From positions 1-64,000 of the forward strand of contig JADKHX010000015.1 in NCBI GenBank assembly GCA_016721505.1: 64,000 nucleotides of DNA. Direction: 5' to 3'. A program made the translations under genes and the position numbers. Of the stretch, positions 1 to 8,588 are shown piece after piece; the first letter of the stretch is position 1; each line of letters starts with the position of its first letter. The notes beneath the pieces are model-generated. The model worked only from the letters and a program-made list of their open reading frames with translations. It did not search any database and was not told the origin of the DNA. The stretch comes from Rhodocyclaceae bacterium (GTDB lineage: Bacteria > Pseudomonadota > Gammaproteobacteria > Burkholderiales > Rhodocyclaceae).

Positions 1-355
1 CAGCAAGCTGAAAGTTCCACTGATGTTAGTCTGAATAAATCTCCGGGCCGTGAATAGAACGATCGACATGGGACTCTGCCGCAAGGTGAATTACGCCAGT
101 GGGCTTGTGCAAAGCAAACAGGCGGTCAAGCGCGGGGCGATCACAAATATCGGTGTGTGAAAAAATATATCGGGGGTTGCTCGTTACCCCAGTAAGCGAT
201 TCGAGATTCCCCGCATACGTCAATTTGTCAATATTGACGATTTTCCAGTCGCTCTCGTTCACGAGTAAGCGAATCAACGCGGAGCCAATAAAACCGGCAC
301 CGCCAGTGATGAAAACTGTTGGAGAAAGTAGATGAGTCATTGGGGCTGATTTCAT
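1..355 (-). pseudogene. rfbB: dTDP-glucose 4,6-dehydratase, N-terminal part, frameshifted and cut by window edge
   Basis: The N-terminal third of RfbB, an NAD-dependent short-chain dehydratase that makes dTDP-4-keto-6-deoxyglucose for polysaccharide synthesis. The Rossmann motif TGGAGFIGSALI is followed by HLAAESHVDRSI, both typical of the family. After HGPE the frame runs into IYSD and a stop near position 26, while the expected continuation FIQTNISGTFSLL is encoded in another frame at about 1-42. This is therefore a frameshift near position 42, not a real C-terminus. The first ATG (355) lies 8 bases after the gmd stop; a second ATG at 340 is also possible. Same-strand operon with gmd, fcl and manC. 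The frameshift could be a sequencing error, and the rest of the gene is outside the window. Confidence 0.8.
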
Positions 356-362
356 TCGACGC

Positions 363-1440
363 TTACATTGACTTTGTAACCGTGGTGCTGAAGCAAGGCG
401 TGTTGCTGGCTTGCGCTAAGTCAAAGGCAACCATCTCGGCACACATTTCTTGCGCGGTGATCTCGGGCACCCAACCGAGCTTTTGTTTGGCTTTGGTCGG
501 GGCGCCGAGCAGGGTCTCGACTTCGGTGGGGCGGAAGTAGCGGGGGTCAATGTTTACGACTGGCTTGTCTTGCGGCCCAAGATCCAGCTTCGTTGACTCC
601 GTCCCTTCCCAGCGGAGCTGCATGCCCAGCGCGGTGGCTGTCCATTCGATGAACTGGCGCACGCTGTATTGCACACCAGTGGCAATCACAAAATCTTCTG
701 GCCTGGTCTTGCTGCAGCATCAGCCACTGCATGCGCACATAGTCTTTGGCATGGCCCCAGTCGCGCAGGGCGTCGATGTTGCCCATGTACAGGCAGTCTT
801 CCAGGCCTTGGCTGATGTTGGCCAGGCCACGGGTGATTTTGCGGGTGACAAAGGTTTCGCCCCGGCGTGGGCTTTCGTGGTTGAACAAGATTCCGTTGCA
901 GGCATAGATGCCGTAAGCCTCGCGGTAGTTCACGGTGATCCAATACGCATACATCTTGGCCACGGCGTAGGGGCTGCGTGGGTAGAACGGGGTGGTTTCG
1001 CGTTGCGGGGTTTCTTGCACCAGGCCATACAGTTCGCTGGTGCTGGCTTGGTAAAAGCGGGTTTTTTTCTCCAGGCCCAGAATGCGAATGGCTTCCAGAA
1101 TGCGCAGCGTGCCCATGCCGTCGACGTCGGCGGTGTATTCGGGGCTTTCAAAGCTTACAGCCACATGGCTTTGCGCGCCAAGGTTGTAGATTTCGTCGGG
1201 CTGGGTTTCCTGGATGATGCGCACCAAGTTGCTGGTATCGGTCAGGTCGCCGTAGTGCAGCTTGAACTTGGCGTTGTCGATGTGCGGGTCTTGGTAGATG
1301 TGATCCACCCGCTGGGTATTGAACGAGCTCGCGCGGCGCTTAATGCCGTGCACGATGTAGCCTTTCTCCAGCAGAAATTCAGCAAGGTAGCTGCCATCTT
1401 GGCCGGTGATGCCGGTGATTAGTGCGGTTTTGGGGGTCAT
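363..1440 (-). pseudogene. gmd: GDP-mannose 4,6-dehydratase, one frameshift
   Basis: Gmd converts GDP-mannose to GDP-4-keto-6-deoxymannose, the precursor used by the neighbouring fcl to make GDP-fucose. The N-terminal frame shows TGITGQDGSYLAEFLL, STSELYG and the catalytic YAVAK. It then leaves frame after MLQQDQA near 698-706, where one extra base is present. The second frame resumes with EDFVIATGVQYSVRQFI and ends at 363 with the usual C-terminal region (YFRPTEVETLLG). The start is placed at the ATG at 1440 rather than the in-frame ATG at 1458, because the duplicated copy at 3353 becomes similar exactly at this codon. If the extra base is a sequencing error the enzyme is complete and ordinary. 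Confidence 0.85.
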
Positions 1441-1574
1441 GGTGAGATTTACGTCCATTTATTTTGATAGCTGCTTACAGTAATGTCGGAATAAATTCCG
1501 ACCTACAGGTATTCGTTAGGTTTTGCTCAGGCATGATAAATGAGGGTTAGCGGCGGAATTCATTCAGTAACCTG

Positions 1575-1808
1575 TCAGTGGCCAGACTTCTTTGCACCGA
1601 CGCGCTGCACTCTACCTGCTGCCTTTAGTTTTGCCATATTGCGCATGATGGTGGTGCGGTCTTTTTGCGTCAGCGACGACAATTGATCATATGAGACACT
1701 GGGATCTGACTGTACAAGCTTGAGTAGCTGTACCTGCAAACTGGATAAAGGTGCATTTATAGGTGCATTGCGATGCACAGTCGCCGCCGGTGATGAAAGG
1801 GTATTCAC
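1575..1808 (-). CDS. Small winged-helix protein or fragment
   Basis: A 77-residue frame whose second half (LLKLVQSDPSVSYDQLSSLTQKDRTT and following, then MAKLKAAGRVQRVGAKKSG) reads as a winged helix-turn-helix of the type found at the C-terminus of AlbA_2/RecG-like ATP-binding proteins. Those proteins usually continue a few residues past the GPKKSGYW-like end. Here the frame stops directly after SGH, and no ATP-binding part is seen upstream. I read it as the surviving tail of a larger gene, lying in the accessory segment between the two gmd copies. It could alternatively be a stand-alone small regulator. Confidence 0.45.
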   Translation of the reverse strand: MNTLSSPAATVHRNAPINAPLSSLQVQLLKLVQSDPSVSYDQLSSLTQKDRTTIMRNMAKLKAAGRVQRVGAKKSGH

Positions 1809-1850
1809 GGGAAGGTGGTTATTAGAAAGTCAGTCGCTGTGGGACGGCGG

Positions 1851-2983
1851 TCAAGCAATAAGTGCTACGGGGTAAGTGCTAGGGGTTAGGAGAAACGCGG
1901 CAGATGCTAACGGGCCAGATACAGACGACCCGAAGGCGAGCCGGTGATTAGTTAGTGTCATGTTCGCTCCATCCTTGTAATCGGTCTCTAATTTCATCTT
2001 CATTCGGCGCAAGTGCTGATAGGCGGCGGGAAGATGCGGGGTGAGGCTGTAGGTGGCGACGCCGATAGGCTGGGTGGCGGTTTTTAGGGCGTATTCGACG
2101 ATCGTCTTTTTCTTGCTCTTGCAGATGATGATGCCGATGGCGTCGCATTCGTCGGGCAGCTTGACCTGTTCATTGAGTGCGACGAGGTAAAACTCCATTT
2201 TGCCTTTGTGTTCGGGTTGGAATTCACCAATTTTTAGCTCTATGGCGATCAGGCTTTTGAGTGTCCGGTGGTAGAGCAACAGGTCGATGTAGTAGTCGTT
2301 GCCTTCGACAACGAGTCGGTATTGGCTGCCGACAAAGGTGAAATGCGGCCCCATTTCGGCGAGGAAGCGCTGGACATTCGCCAGCAGTGCGGCTTCAAGC
2401 TCGCGCTCTTCATGGGCGTCGGAGAGTTCGAGGAAGTCGAAGGTGTAGTGGTCTTTGACGGCCAACTTGGCTTGCGCGGCAACGGCTTGCGGCAGGGCGC
2501 TGTCGAAGCTGGTTTGGTTGAGCAGGTATTTTTCGTAGGTTTGGTTGTCAATCTGGTGTTCGAGCACCCGGCGTGTCCAGCCAAAACGAGCGGTGGCCCG
2601 CAGGTAGAACTCGCGTTGTAACGGGTTTTGGCAGCGGTCGAGGATGAGGGTATTTTTAGTCCAGGCGATTTCTCCAGCCAGTGGCTGGAGATTTGGTACC
2701 TCTTTGTATTCACGGTAAAACTTTCGCATGTACCAAGGTTTTGTACCGAAAACCCGCTTTTCTCGCCAAACTCAGCTCGCAGATCGGCAGAGAGTCTTTC
2801 GACTACGGCCTTACCCCAGCCTTCGGACTCCTGACGATCTTCGATCAGTTTGCCGATGTCCCAGTAGAGCGCCAGCAATTCTTTATTGACGGCACGCAGC
2901 GCCGCGTATTGGGCGGCGTGGATGCGCGTTTTGAGCTCGGTGAGCAGCACGCGGTATTCGGCGATTTTGAGACTGTCACTCAT
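1851..2983 (-). pseudogene. YhcG/DUF1016-type PD-(D/E)XK nuclease-domain protein, frameshifted
   Basis: The N-terminal frame (from 2983) carries the DUF1016 N-terminal domain, with LYWDIGKLIEDRQ and GWGKAVVERLSADL. It departs from the family after SVQNLG near 2733-2737, where one T of an expected CTTTGG is missing. The other frame continues with YMRKFYREY, the conserved EFYLRATARFGWTRRVLEHQI and the nuclease core FVGSQYRLVVEGNDYYIDLLLYH and LIAIELKIGEF (a D...E-x-K pattern). The last 40 or so residues (after LRRMKMKLE) do not look like the family. Homologues are mobile accessory nucleases, often near restriction systems. Here the gene sits inside the gmd duplication. Correcting one base restores the frame. 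Confidence 0.8.
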
Positions 2984-3076
2984 GGGTTAGTTGCTTGGGC
3001 TGAAGGCGAATAGACGGAAGTCGGCACTGGCGGCGACCGAAGGTAGTTCATAGCAAGGCGCTTATTCGTGATAGTC

Positions 3077-3353
3077 CATGGCTTTGCACGCCAAGGTTGT
3101 AGATTTCGTCGGGTTGTGTTTCCTGAATGATCCGCACCAGGTTGCTGGTGTCGGTCAGGTCGCCGCAGTGCAGCTTGAACTTGGCGTTGTCGATGTGCGG
3201 GTCTTGATAGATGTGATCTACCCGCTGCGTATTAAATGAACTCGCGCGGCGCTTGATGCCATGCACGATGTAGACTTTGTCCAGCAGAAATTCAGCTAGG
3301 TAGCTGCCATCCTGGCCGGTAATGCCGGTGATTAGGGCGGTTTTTGGGGTCAT
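3077..3353 (-). pseudogene. Duplicated, truncated N-terminus of gmd
   Basis: The frame starting at the ATG at 3353 repeats about 92 residues of Gmd (TPKTALITGITGQDGSYLAE to EIYNLGVQSH) and then breaks into unrelated sequence. It differs from the other copy at several residues (Glu to Asp and Gly to Val near YLAEFLLDKVYIVHG, Tyr to Cys in LHCGD, Ala to Val in LGVQ), so it is not a recent perfect duplication or a simple assembly artefact. It lies about 1.9 kb from the full-length copy in the same orientation, with the YhcG gene and HTH fragment between. Confidence 0.85.
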
Positions 3354-3408
3354 GGTAGTGTGTAGGATTTGGAAAATATGGATTGCCGCGGTACGTTCAT
3401 AATGACAG

Positions 3409-3990
3409 CTAAGGTTTCTCTTTGGGCGTGACAAACCCTATTGGTCGTTTGGGTGAGGCGGGCGGTGTCATGAGGTCACGCAGAGCGTCGAAGACCTGTT
3501 TAAGATGATTGCGCGTATTGCGGCTGAAGGTGTCATGCTGCATGGAGAGCAAACCGGTCTTTTCTTCCAGGTCGCTTAGCCGCTGGGCCAGCTCGCTGTG
3601 TGTAGCGGCCAATTGGCGCACGCGTACGAATGTGCGCATGATCTCAATGTTGACGCCAATGGCGCGTGGGCTACCCAAAACCGACGACAACATCGCCACG
3701 CCTTGCTCGGTGAACGCATAGGGTGCTGTACGGCGGCCACCGCGCCCCATGTTTGAGGTCACAGTTTGTGACCTCAAAACCAGAAATTCATCGCTTGAGA
3801 GCTGAAACATAAAGTCTTGTGGAAAGCGTGTCATGTTGCGCTTAACCGCTTGCACCAACACCTTGGTCTGAACGCCGTACAACTCAGCCAGATCGGCGTC
3901 GAGCATCACCCGCTGTTCGCGCAGCACCAAAATCCGGGCGCCGATTAGCGACTGCAGCGGCGCTGTGGTTTGCTCAGTTGGATCAGCCAT
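3409..3990 (-). CDS. ORF6N domain DNA-binding protein
   Basis: 193 residues. The N-terminal ORF6N domain is clear: IGARILVLREQRVMLDADLAELYGV, then LVQAVKRNMTRFPQDFMFQLS and the GGRRTAPYAFTEQGVAMLSSVL segment (about residues 15-115). The C-terminal half (LAQRLSDLEEKTGLL) is probably a short coiled coil. ORF6N proteins are common in phages and mobile elements and are thought to bind DNA; the biological role here is unknown. The start overlaps the end of fcl by 8 bases, an unusually tight join between an accessory gene and a sugar-nucleotide gene that marks the insertion boundary. Confidence 0.85.
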   Translation of the reverse strand: MADPTEQTTAPLQSLIGARILVLREQRVMLDADLAELYGVQTKVLVQAVKRNMTRFPQDFMFQLSSDEFLVLRSQTVTSNMGRGGRRTAPYAFTEQGVAMLSSVLGSPRAIGVNIEIMRTFVRVRQLAATHSELAQRLSDLEEKTGLLSMQHDTFSRNTRNHLKQVFDALRDLMTPPASPKRPIGFVTPKEKP

Positions 3991-5010
3991 TGACTTTTTT
4001 TCCTGTCTGATTGACCGTCACACTGGCGTCGTCGCCGTGCTGGCGCAATGATGAATCGAGAAAATCTTGGTACGCCCTGACCAGCCCTTCCGCCAAGCCG
4101 ACTTTCGCTTGCCAGCCTAGCGCGTTGAGGCGGCTACTGTCCATCCACTTACGTGGCGCGCCATCGGGCTGAGTTGGGTCAAAGTCAATCTCGCCTGCAT
4201 ATCCAACGGCCTGCCTGACTTCGTGCGCCAATTGCGCGATGGTGATGTCTGAACCAAAGCCCACGTTGATTTGGCTTTGCATTGGCATCGTGTGTTGGTC
4301 GTAAACGGCTTTGGGTAGATCCATAACAAATACGCTTGCTGCCGCCATGTCGTCGACGTACAAAAATTCGCGCTTGGGTGTACCGCTGCCCCAGATGGTC
4401 ACTTTTGCGGCTTGGTTGATTTTCGCTTCATGGAAACGGCGAATGAGGGCAGGGATGACGTGACTGTTTTGCGGGTGATAGTTGTCGCCAGGGCCATACA
4501 GGTTGGTCGGCATCACGCTGCGGTAGTCCACGCCGTGGCTGGCACCGTATTGGCGGTTGTAACTTTCGCACAGCTTGATGCCGGCAATTTTGGCAATCGC
4601 GTAGGGCTCGTTGGTCGGCTCCAGCGGGCCGGTGAGCAGGGCGGCCTCGGTCATTGGCTGGGCCGCCAGCTTCGGATAAATACAACTAGAGCCAAGGAAT
4701 AAAAGTTTTGCACGCCGTTCTGAAAGGCTGCATCAATCACATTGGCCTGCACCATCAAGTTTTGGTAGATAAATTCTGCGGGGTAGGTGTTGTTGGCGTG
4801 GATGCCGCCGACTTTGGCGGCCGCCAGATAGACCTGATCGGGTTTTTCTGATTTGAAAAAAGCTTGCACGGCGGCTTGATTGCAAAGATCCAGCTCAGCG
4901 TGTGTGCGTGTCACGATGTTGGTGTGGCCTAGCTGTTGCAGTGTGCGAACGATGGCGCTGCCGACCATGCCGCGATGGCCTGCAACATAGATTTTGGGGT
5001 TGATATTCAC
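3983..5010 (-). pseudogene. fcl: GDP-L-fucose synthase, one frameshift
   Basis: Fcl epimerises and reduces the Gmd product to GDP-L-fucose. The first frame (from 5010) has AGHRGMVGSAIVRTL and YLAAAKVGGIHANN. It leaves frame after FQNGVQN in the TTTT run at 4706-4709, and the expected LLFLGSSCIYPKLAAQPM is in the next frame. The second frame holds the catalytic NEPYAIAKIAG, the family motif PTNLYGPGDNYHPQNSHV, and REFLYVDDMA. The ATG at 5010 overlaps the manC stop by 4 bases, so the genes are co-transcribed. One missing base in a homopolymer is the whole defect; sequencing error is a realistic explanation. Confidence 0.88.
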
Positions 5011-6440
5011 TTGCCACCACGCCCGTAGTTGTCTTCAAATCGCACGATGTCGTCTTCACCCAAATAACTGCCGGATTGCACTTCAATAATCTCAAGCGGG
5101 ATAGTTCCGGGGTTTGCAAGGCGATGTGTTTCGCCCAGCGGAATGTAGGTCGACTGGTTCTCGGACAGCAGCAGCACTTTGTCCCCATTGGTGATCTCGG
5201 CAGTGCCGGTGACGACGATCCAGTGCTCGGCACGATGGTGATGTTTTTGCAGGCTCAAGCTGGCTTTGGGGTTGACCTGTATGCGTTTGACTTTGAAGCG
5301 GCCACCTTCGTCGATGCTGTCGTACCAACCCCACGGACGGTGCACCTTGCGATGCAAAGCGTGCTCTTCGCGGCCATCATTTTGTAGCTGACTAACGATG
5401 GCTTTAACGTCCTGGCTGCGGCTGCGATCAGCGACCAGAACCGCATCAGGGGTTTCGATGACAACGAGGTTTTCAACACCGACCAAAGTCACCAAACGGC
5501 TCGTCGCATGAACCAGCGTGTTGCGACTGTCGGTGGTGATGACATCGCCGAAATGTGCATTGCCGGCTCCATCTTTGGGTAACACATTCCACACGGCATC
5601 CCATGCACCAAGATCAGACCAGCCTGCGTCTAGTGGAACCATTTTGATGGCGAACGCGCTACCAGGGCAATGCTCCATCACCGCGTAGTCAACCGATTCG
5701 GCGGGTATCGCAGCGAATTCAGCTTTGTCGGGGCGAACGAAGGTGGAGGGTGCGTTGGAGAACGCACTCGTGTCAGTGGTGCGGTGCGCCCACGCGGTGC
5801 GGGTGGCAGTGGCAATGTTGGGAGCAAAGCGTTGCAGTGCCGCCATCCAGACAGAAGCCTTGAGCACAAACATGCCCGCATTCCAGTAGTAACTGCCTTC
5901 GGCGAGATAGCTTTGCGCGGTTTCTACATTTGGTTTTTCGACAAAGCTTTCAACATCAAATGCATGCTCGGCTGATGCCGAAGTTTTGATGTACCCGTAG
6001 CCAGTTTCGGGGCGATCAGGTGTGATACCAAGAATTACGATAGCGCCTTTTGAAGCTTCGCGCACGGCGTCTTGCAGCGCTTGGGTAAATGCCGCTTGAT
6101 CGGCCACGGTTTGGTCAGCCGGAGTAACCACCAGAATGGGGTCTTGCCCGCCTTCGAGTGCAGCTAGCGCGGCGAGCGTCAATGCTGGTGCCGTATTGCG
6201 GCCAATGGGTTCAAGCAAGGCTGCGCCCAACTCAACGCCAATTTCGCGCAACTGTTCAAGGGCAAGGAAGCGATGTTCTTCACCACTCACAATGTACGGA
6301 CTGGCAACGCCAATGTCATCTGCGCCGAGCGCGGCTAGTCGGAGCGCGGCTTGCTGAAACAGACTTTCTTTACCCGTCAGGCAAAGAAACTGTTTGGGGA
6401 ATCCGGCGCGAGACAGCGGCCAAAGCCGACTGCCCGATCC
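5007..6440 (-). CDS. manC: Mannose-1-phosphate guanylyltransferase / mannose-6-phosphate isomerase, 5' end disturbed
   Basis: A bifunctional type II enzyme that makes GDP-mannose, feeding gmd and fcl. The first ATG in frame (6290) is not the true start. The same frame is open upstream and encodes the nucleotide-binding signature GSGSRLWPLSR and FPKQFL (6440 downward). Further on come FVEKPN, YYWNAGMFV and WSDLGAWDAVW, then the C-terminal cupin isomerase with HRPWGWYDSID, LQKHHHRAEHWIVV and GETHRLANPG. At the very 5' end the expected two-glycine LAGGSG appears as LDGSG and no convincing start codon is visible. The gene runs straight into the preceding MarR-type regulator, so a deletion, fusion or sequencing error sits at about 6440-6460. 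Confidence 0.85.
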   Translation of the reverse strand, partial: GSGSRLWPLSRAGFPKQFLCLTGKESLFQQAALRLAALGADDIGVASPYIVSGEEHRFLALEQLREIGVELGAALLEPIGRNTAPALTLAALAALEGGQDPILVVTPADQTVADQAAFTQALQDAVREASKGAIVILGITPDRPETGYGYIKTSASAEHAFDVESFVEKPNVETAQSYLAEGSYYWNAGMFVLKASVWMAALQRFAPNIATATRTAWAHRTTDTSAFSNAPSTFVRPDKAEFAAIPAESVDYAVMEHCPGSAFAIKMVPLDAGWSDLGAWDAVWNVLPKDGAGNAHFGDVITTDSRNTLVHATSRLVTLVGVENLVVIETPDAVLVADRSRSQDVKAIVSQLQNDGREEHALHRKVHRPWGWYDSIDEGGRFKVKRIQVNPKASLSLQKHHHRAEHWIVVTGTAEITNGDKVLLLSENQSTYIPLGETHRLANPGTIPLEIIEVQSGSYLGEDDIVRFEDNYGRGGK

Positions 6441-6773
6441 ATCCAGCGACGCCAGCTCCCTCGTGACGCAAGGCTTTAATTTCTGCCCACAAGGCTTCGT
6501 ATTCCGCCTCTTTTCGAGCCAAGTAGTTCCGCGTTAGTTCTGCTCGACTTCTCACCCCTTCAGGCGTAAGCAGGTAAGAAACCTTACCCAGCTTGCCTTC
6601 AGTCCGCCCAAAGTTGCCCATTTTGAGCAAGCCTTTTTCAACCAAGGCCGCCAACAGATAGTGCGTCTTGCCCTTGCTCACCCCAACAGCCGCGACAGCT
6701 CTCGCTGCGAGACATTTGGGTCTTTTTCAATGGCGCACAGAATACGAAAGCGGACTTGTTCGGTTGGGGTCAT
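6370..6773 (-). pseudogene. MarR-family EPS-associated transcriptional regulator, frameshifted
   Basis: Small winged-helix regulator usually found directly upstream of exopolysaccharide clusters. The first frame starts at the ATG at 6773 and reads MTPTEQVRFRILCAIEKDP then NVSQRELSRLLG. One G is missing from the G run at about 6681-6685. The second frame then gives SKGKTHYLLAALVEKGLLKMGNF and LLTPEGVRSRAELTRNYLARKEAEYEAL. The natural end is expected shortly after EIKALRHE; instead the frame runs on over the manC start region to 6370. It presumably controls the manC-fcl-gmd-rfbB block. An ATG-initiated frame beginning at 6911 exists but its first 46 codons are repeat-derived and should be ignored. 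Confidence 0.75.
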
Positions 6774-6868
6774 GTTGGCCGAGAATCGGGGAATAGCGCA
6801 TTGACGATTTATCAGAGCGCCCAAAGATGGGCATTTTAGTCGTAATCGATAATCGAGTGCAATACCGC

Positions 6869-6894
6869 ACGGCGTGTCATCAGCACCAACTGAC
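6869..6894 (+). repeat. REP-like dispersed repeat, copy 1
   Basis: ACGGCGTGTC followed by ATCAGCACCAACTGAC. The short inverted repeat TCAG/CTGA flanks CACCAA. Located in the region between the EPS regulator and the candidate sRNA. Confidence 0.85.
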
Positions 6895-6910
6895 ACCAAC
6901 TCACAGCACA

Positions 6911-6947
6911 AAAGAAAAACCCTCGGCGCAGATGAATCCGGCGAGGG
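6911..6947 (-). terminator. Rho-independent terminator of the minus-strand sRNA
   Basis: On the minus strand CCCTCG pairs with CGAGGG across a 16-base loop and is followed by TTTTTCTTT. No protein gene on the minus strand ends here, so it most likely ends the small RNA proposed just upstream. Confidence 0.65.
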
Positions 6948-7037
6948 TCAAATGCCTGAGCACTTCTTTCGATTTGCCCAAGACCCCGCTTTAGGGAGGT
7001 TAAGCGGGAGAGACCTAGCACCTAGGTGCAGGCTCTA
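6912..7037 (-). ncRNA. Candidate small RNA divergent from hemB
   Basis: A roughly 125-base transcript is predicted from signals alone. On the minus strand there is a sigma-70-like promoter, TTGAAT (7066-7071), 16-base spacer, TATCAT (7044-7049), and the terminator at 6911-6947. Between them are a palindrome GCACCTAGGTGC (7018-7029) and a 7-bp hairpin CCCGCTT/AAGCGGG (6985-7008). On the RNA the loop of that hairpin reads AACCUCCCUA. A C-rich loop of this kind could pair with Shine-Dalgarno sequences, as seen in several known trans-acting sRNAs. No open reading frame with coding character fits. I could not assign it to a known RNA family; 6S and SRP RNA were considered and do not match by eye. 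Confidence 0.5.
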
Positions 7038-7091
7038 AGGCTTATGATATGCAGGCCTTGAATAAATTCAATTCCTAGACTGTAACAATCC

Positions 7092-8105
7092 ATGAAAACA
7101 ACTAGCGCTTTCCCCGCAACGCGGATGCGCCGTATGCGCCGCGATGAGTTTTCGCGACGCTTGATGCGTGAGCATGTGCTTACTGCTGCTGATTTAATCT
7201 ATCCGGTTTTTGTGCTCGAAGGACATGGGCGCACAGAAGCTGTCAGCTCTATGCCCGGCGTGGAGCGGATGAGTCTTGACCGGCTGATGCCAGTGGCTGA
7301 GCGCGCACTCAAGCTCGGCGTGCCGGCCTTGGCGCTGTTTCCACTGATCGACAAAAACAAGAAAACAGCAGACGGTGCCGAGGCTTGGAACCCTGACGGC
7401 CTGGTGCCTACCGTGGTCACCGCCCTGAAGAAAGCATTCCCCGAGCTTGGCATCATCACCGATGTTGCGCTCGATCCTTACACCAGTCACGGCCAAGACG
7501 GACTAATTGATCCGACGGATCCAACGGCTTATGTGATGAATGACGAAACCCTGGTGGCGCTTGGCAAGCAGGCCTTGTGTCACGCGCGCGCTGGTGCAGA
7601 TGTGGTTGCGCCATCGGACATGATGGATGGACGGATCGGCCATATTCGCTCTAGCCTCGATGCGGAGCAACTGATCCACACGCGCATTCTTGCCTATTCG
7701 GCAAAATACGCGTCGAGCTTTTACGGTCCGTTTCGCGACGCTGTCGGTTCGGCTGGCAATTTGGGTGGAGGTAATAAATACACCTACCAAATGGATCCGG
7801 CCAATAGCAATGAAGCCTTGCGCGAAGTGGCGCTCGACATTGCCGAAGGCGCCGACATGGTGATGGTCAAACCTGGCATGCCATATCTGGATATCGTGCG
7901 CCGAGTGAAGGACGAATTTGGTGTGCCAACGTACGCCTACCAAGTCAGCGGCGAATACGCAATGCTCAAAGCCGCTGCGCAAAATGGCTGGCTCGATAAC
8001 GACGCAGTGATGATGGAATCTTTACTCGCTTTCAAACGAGCAGGCGCGGATGGCGTGCTGACTTATTTCGCGCTGGAGGCGGCAGCGTTGTTGCAGCGGG
8101 ATTAA
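7092..8105 (+). CDS. hemB: Delta-aminolevulinic acid dehydratase (porphobilinogen synthase)
   Basis: Joins two 5-aminolevulinate molecules into porphobilinogen in haem synthesis; cytosolic. 337 residues, the usual length. The two Schiff-base lysines are K205 (in AYSAKYASSFYGPF) and K260 (in MVMVKPGMPYLD). In the metal-binding segment around residues 124-137 the three cysteines of zinc-dependent enzymes are replaced (DVALDPYTSHGQDG, with Ala126, Asp128 and Asp136), the pattern of magnesium-type enzymes. The gene stands alone on the plus strand with the candidate sRNA divergent from it. Its stop codon is merged with the first base of a REP-like repeat at 8105. Confidence 0.97.
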   Translation: MKTTSAFPATRMRRMRRDEFSRRLMREHVLTAADLIYPVFVLEGHGRTEAVSSMPGVERMSLDRLMPVAERALKLGVPALALFPLIDKNKKTADGAEAWNPDGLVPTVVTALKKAFPELGIITDVALDPYTSHGQDGLIDPTDPTAYVMNDETLVALGKQALCHARAGADVVAPSDMMDGRIGHIRSSLDAEQLIHTRILAYSAKYASSFYGPFRDAVGSAGNLGGGNKYTYQMDPANSNEALREVALDIAEGADMVMVKPGMPYLDIVRRVKDEFGVPTYAYQVSGEYAMLKAAAQNGWLDNDAVMMESLLAFKRAGADGVLTYFALEAAALLQRD

Positions 8106-8132
8106 CGGCGTCCCATCAGCACCAACTGGCGA
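8105..8132 (+). repeat. REP-like dispersed repeat, copy 2
   Basis: ACGGCGTCCC then ATCAGCACCAACTGGC and GA. It starts at the last base of the hemB stop codon and sits between convergent hemB and the AhpD-like gene, where it might serve as a terminator or 3'-end stabiliser. Confidence 0.88.
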
Positions 8133-8174
8133 AACCTTAAGCACTGCCGGTTCACCCGCCAAGCGCGGTGTGAG

Positions 8175-8543
8175 TTACACCGGGCTGGCGGTGAGCGCTG
8201 CAAACTCATCATAAGCCGCTACGGCATTCGCCGAATACATCAGCGATGGTCCGCCGCCCATATACACCGCCATGCCCAATGCTTCTTCCACTTCAAGCTT
8301 GGTTGTGCCGAGCTTCACCAGTGCTTGCACATGAAATCCGATACAGGCATCGCAATGCGCGGCAACGCCCAACGCCAGCGCGATCAGTTCTTTGGTCTTC
8401 TTGTCTAACGCGCCGTTTTGAGTGGCCGCACGGGCGAGATCGTTGAATCCCTTCATCACCTCAGGCAAATCGGCGCGCAAAGTTGCAAGGTTTTTTGAGA
8501 CGGTTTGCGTTAGCGCTTGATAGCTAGTCGTTGTTGCATTCAC
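8175..8543 (-). CDS. Carboxymuconolactone-decarboxylase-family (AhpD-like) protein
   Basis: 122 residues of the AhpD/CMD fold. The redox motif is intact: AAHCDACIGFHVQALVKLG gives Cys-x-x-Cys followed by a histidine, as in peroxide-reducing AhpD proteins. This favours a disulfide/peroxidase role over ring-opening decarboxylase activity. GGPSLMYSANAVAAYDEF near the C-terminus is also family-typical. Same strand as the DUF2892 and ArsR genes to the right (gaps 45 and 61 bases), so probably one short operon under the ArsR regulator. The substrate is not known. Confidence 0.88.
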   Translation of the reverse strand: MNATTTSYQALTQTVSKNLATLRADLPEVMKGFNDLARAATQNGALDKKTKELIALALGVAAHCDACIGFHVQALVKLGTTKLEVEEALGMAVYMGGGPSLMYSANAVAAYDEFAALTASPV

Positions 8544-8588
8544 AGCGTTCTCCTAGTCATTTTCCGCGTACGAGCAGTTGCAATTGCA

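Noticed and set aside
550..1422. A 290-codon open frame on the plus strand opposite gmd
   Set aside because: It is the antisense shadow of a clear gmd gene, with a low-complexity His/Val/Ala composition and no family pattern.
6912..7037. 6S RNA or SRP RNA
   Set aside because: The predicted transcript is too short for 6S RNA, lacks its long central bubble, and has no SRP tetraloop motif.
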